From the NCBI RefSeq assembly GCF_012272815.1, contig NZ_JAAWWL010000002.1, forward strand, positions 1,022,280 through 1,086,279: DNA of 64,000 nt, written 5' to 3'. The DNA is from Croceivirga thetidis (GTDB taxonomy: Bacteria > Bacteroidota > Bacteroidia > Flavobacteriales > Flavobacteriaceae). The position numbers and the translations under genes were made by a program. This document shows, one piece after another, positions 62,189-64,000 of this stretch. The notes under the pieces were generated by a model, which saw nothing but the letters and a program-made list of their open reading frames with translations, was not told where the DNA came from and did not search any database. Within the stretch, counting starts at the first letter, position 1. Every line of letters begins with the position of its first letter.

Positions 62189-62533
62189 ATGAATATAGAA
62201 AACACAAAAGCACAAATGCGCAAAGGGGTTCTGGAGTATTGCATCCTTTCAATCATCAAAGATGAGGACAAATATGCATCAGAAATTCTCGGGGCTCTTA
62301 AAGACGCAAAAATGCTTGTGGTCGAGGGTACGATTTACCCCCTGTTGACCCGTTTGAAAAATGCTGGGTTACTCAATTATCGTTGGGAAGAATCAACTTC
62401 GGGGCCTCCTCGAAAATACTATGCCCTTACAGAAACCGGGCAACTTTTCCTGAACGAGTTGAACGGAACCTGGGATGAACTTAGAAATGCAGTTAATTTG
62501 GTAACCAACACTAGTAATCAATCTAAAAAATGA
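62189..62533 (+). CDS. PadR-family transcriptional regulator
   Basis: A 114-residue protein with the PadR winged helix: MRKGVLEYCILSIIKDED, YPLLTRLKNAGLLNYRWEES and PPRKYYALTETGQLFL. It is a repressor-type regulator. The ATG of the PspC gene overlaps its stop by 4 bases, so it likely controls that operon. Confidence 0.93.
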   Translation: MNIENTKAQMRKGVLEYCILSIIKDEDKYASEILGALKDAKMLVVEGTIYPLLTRLKNAGLLNYRWEESTSGPPRKYYALTETGQLFLNELNGTWDELRNAVNLVTNTSNQSKK

Positions 62534-64000
62534 ACAAGACAGTAAATATAAATTTGGCAAATACCTTCTTCCACATTGATGAAGAAGCGTACAATAAGCT
62601 GAGGCGATACCTTGAGGCCATAAAACGGTCTTTTTCAGGTACTGCAGGAAGCGATGAAATCATTGCGGACATTGAAGCCCGTATCTCAGAACTCTTTGGT
62701 GAAAAAATGGAGCACGAGCGCCAGGTAATTACCATGAAAGAAGTTGACGAGGTCATCAATGTTATGGGGCAACCCGAAGACTATATGGTCGATGAGGATA
62801 TTTTTGAAGATGCTCCACGCTCAAAATCAAGTACTACAACACAGAGCAGGGTTAAGAAATTATATCGAGATACCGAGCAAAAGTACATCGGTGGCGTTTG
62901 TTCTGGCCTTGAATATTATTTGGGACTTGATGCGCTATGGATACGTATCATATTTATTCTATTCGCCATATTTTCCGGTTTTGGTATTGTAGCCTATATA
63001 CTACTTTGGATATTGGTTCCGGAGGCAGCTTCTACTTCGCAAAAATTGGACATGCGGGGAGAGCCCATCAACATCAGCAATATAGAACGCAAAGTAAAAG
63101 AGGGGTTTGATGATGTTGCAGATAGGGTAAAAAGCGTTGACTACGATAAAGTGGGCAACAAGGTCAAAAGCGGCTCCAAGACCTTTTTTGATACCCTAGG
63201 GGATATTTTTCTATTCCTATTTAAGGTCTTTGGAAAATTCATCGGGATAATTTTGGTAATAGTAGGTGCTGCAAACCTAGTAGCATTATTCATTACAATG
63301 GTCACCTTAGGGGCTTTTGATGCTTCAAATTTTCCAGTTGTCAACTTTTTTAATTTGATGATGGACACAGGGGTGTTTCCAATCTGGGCGACATTGATTT
63401 TTGGATTTTTTGCTTTTGGCATTCCATTTTTCTTTGTGCTCTATGCAGGACTTAAAATCTTGGTCAGCAATCTTAAATCAATCGGAAATATAGCCAAGTT
63501 CACACTCTTTGGCCTTTGGTTGATTTCTGTGGGGGTTCTGGCTGCGATAGCAATTCGTCAAGCTGCAGAACATTCCTTTACAGGTACCACATCGGTTAAT
63601 GATAGTCTCACAATGGAAGGTGACACCATAAAGATAACGATGAACAATACGGACGAGTTCGACTTTGAAAATACAATGCATTTTGGTGATATGCGCTTGG
63701 TTCATGATGAAAATGGCGAACCCCTATTGTATTCGCGCGATGTGCGATTTGATATTCGTAAGTCAGAGGATAGCCTATTGCGAATTAAAATCAAAAAAGA
63801 CGCCGATGGCTCCTCATTTGAAGAAGCTCGAAATAGGTCAGCAAAAATTGATTATGGCTACGTTTTGAATAGCGATGAAGTTGTATTGAATGATTATTTG
63901 ACCACTTCAAAGGAGAACAAATTACGTGACCAAGAGGTACGCAGTATTGTCTACATACCTGAAGGAAAAACGGTAGTTTTTGACGAATCGGTCAAACAGT
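62530..64000 (+). CDS. PspC-domain membrane protein, 3' end cut by window edge
   Basis: The ORF starts at ATG 62530 and stays open to the window end, so at least 490 residues. N-terminal helical region (NLANTFFHIDEEAYNKLRR), then a PspC domain at about 110-175 with KYIGGVCSGLEYYLGLDALW. Several further membrane helices follow at about 220-345 and a hydrophilic extracytoplasmic part. PspC proteins regulate envelope stress in proteobacteria; in flavobacteria they occur with PadR repressors, as here. Confidence 0.9.
   Translation, partial: MNKTVNINLANTFFHIDEEAYNKLRRYLEAIKRSFSGTAGSDEIIADIEARISELFGEKMEHERQVITMKEVDEVINVMGQPEDYMVDEDIFEDAPRSKSSTTTQSRVKKLYRDTEQKYIGGVCSGLEYYLGLDALWIRIIFILFAIFSGFGIVAYILLWILVPEAASTSQKLDMRGEPINISNIERKVKEGFDDVADRVKSVDYDKVGNKVKSGSKTFFDTLGDIFLFLFKVFGKFIGIILVIVGAANLVALFITMVTLGAFDASNFPVVNFFNLMMDTGVFPIWATLIFGFFAFGIPFFFVLYAGLKILVSNLKSIGNIAKFTLFGLWLISVGVLAAIAIRQAAEHSFTGTTSVNDSLTMEGDTIKITMNNTDEFDFENTMHFGDMRLVHDENGEPLLYSRDVRFDIRKSEDSLLRIKIKKDADGSSFEEARNRSAKIDYGYVLNSDEVVLNDYLTTSKENKLRDQEVRSIVYIPEGKTVVFDESVKQ

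Noticed and set aside
62744-63422. ORFs on both strands inside the PspC region
   Set aside because: They overlap the much better supported PspC gene, which reads continuously from 62530.

Overview
The window reads as chromosomal DNA of a marine-type Flavobacteriaceae bacterium (Bacteroidota; possibly Maribacter/Arenibacter/Zobellia-like, genus not determinable here). The signs are AT-rich DNA, promoters with a TAnnTTTG-type -7 box, weak or absent Shine-Dalgarno sequences, many short secreted or lipoprotein genes, and family-restricted proteins (2TM, DUF2141, DUF6090, DUF4331, a C-type-lectin surface protein, LytTR two-component genes). No rRNA, tRNA, CRISPR array, insertion sequence or prophage gene was seen. 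The first gene is cut by the left edge and the last (PspC family) by the right edge.

Layout. 1-4 kb: lipoprotein, ECF sigma/anti-sigma pair, then a MarC / cysteine hydrolase / acetyltransferase operon. 4-8.6 kb: TIGR04283 glycosyltransferase, DUF547 protein, TPR lipoprotein and a two-gene DUF4331-type operon; three transcripts here carry ECF-type promoters (AACC then CGTAGGT or CGTAAGT). 9.9-22 kb: a LytTR two-component locus. It holds a TonB-dependent receptor, lectin protein, DUF2141 protein, TPR protein, a histidine kinase fused to a 2TM domain, four 2TM proteins and the LytTR regulator. A plus-strand cassette (AraC regulator, ABM/SnoaL lipoprotein, methyltransferase, tandem SnoaL protein) lies between the kinase and the 2TM/regulator genes. 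22-32 kb: amino-acid-type permease with Rieske oxygenase, small membrane proteins, PaiB-like and GNAT proteins, DoxX, a second DUF2141 gene and an adenylate cyclase-TolB-TPR protein. 32-40 kb: a redox island with a frameshifted Dabb gene, pyruvate:ferredoxin oxidoreductase, OsmC, a cNMP-PAS-sigma54 activator and OxyR. 40-46.7 kb: mixed housekeeping and envelope genes. 46.8-59.3 kb: a minus-strand 13-gene acyl-CoA catabolic operon. 59.4-64 kb: BASS transporter, Crp/Fnr regulator, DUF4870, NTF2-like, PadR and PspC genes.

How genes work together. The strongest new signal is regulatory. Four promoters (TonB receptor, DUF2141-TPR-kinase, 2TM-LytTR, and the second DUF2141 gene about 8-18 kb away) share paired direct repeats (ACAATTCGG-like) exactly 21 bp apart. 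In all four a TTTG -7 box lies exactly 38 bp downstream, so each element spans 71 bp. That geometry suits LytTR activators and suggests one regulon controlled by the regulator encoded here. Second, the sigma54 activator gene is followed by three ACGA-N4-TCGT palindromes and a near-consensus -24/-12 promoter directly before osmC-PFOR, so sensor, operator and output sit together. Third, the acyl-CoA operon contains an adjacent APH-type kinase and acyl-CoA dehydrogenase, resembling a split ACAD10/11 or LvaA/LvaC pair and pointing to hydroxy-acyl-CoA catabolism.
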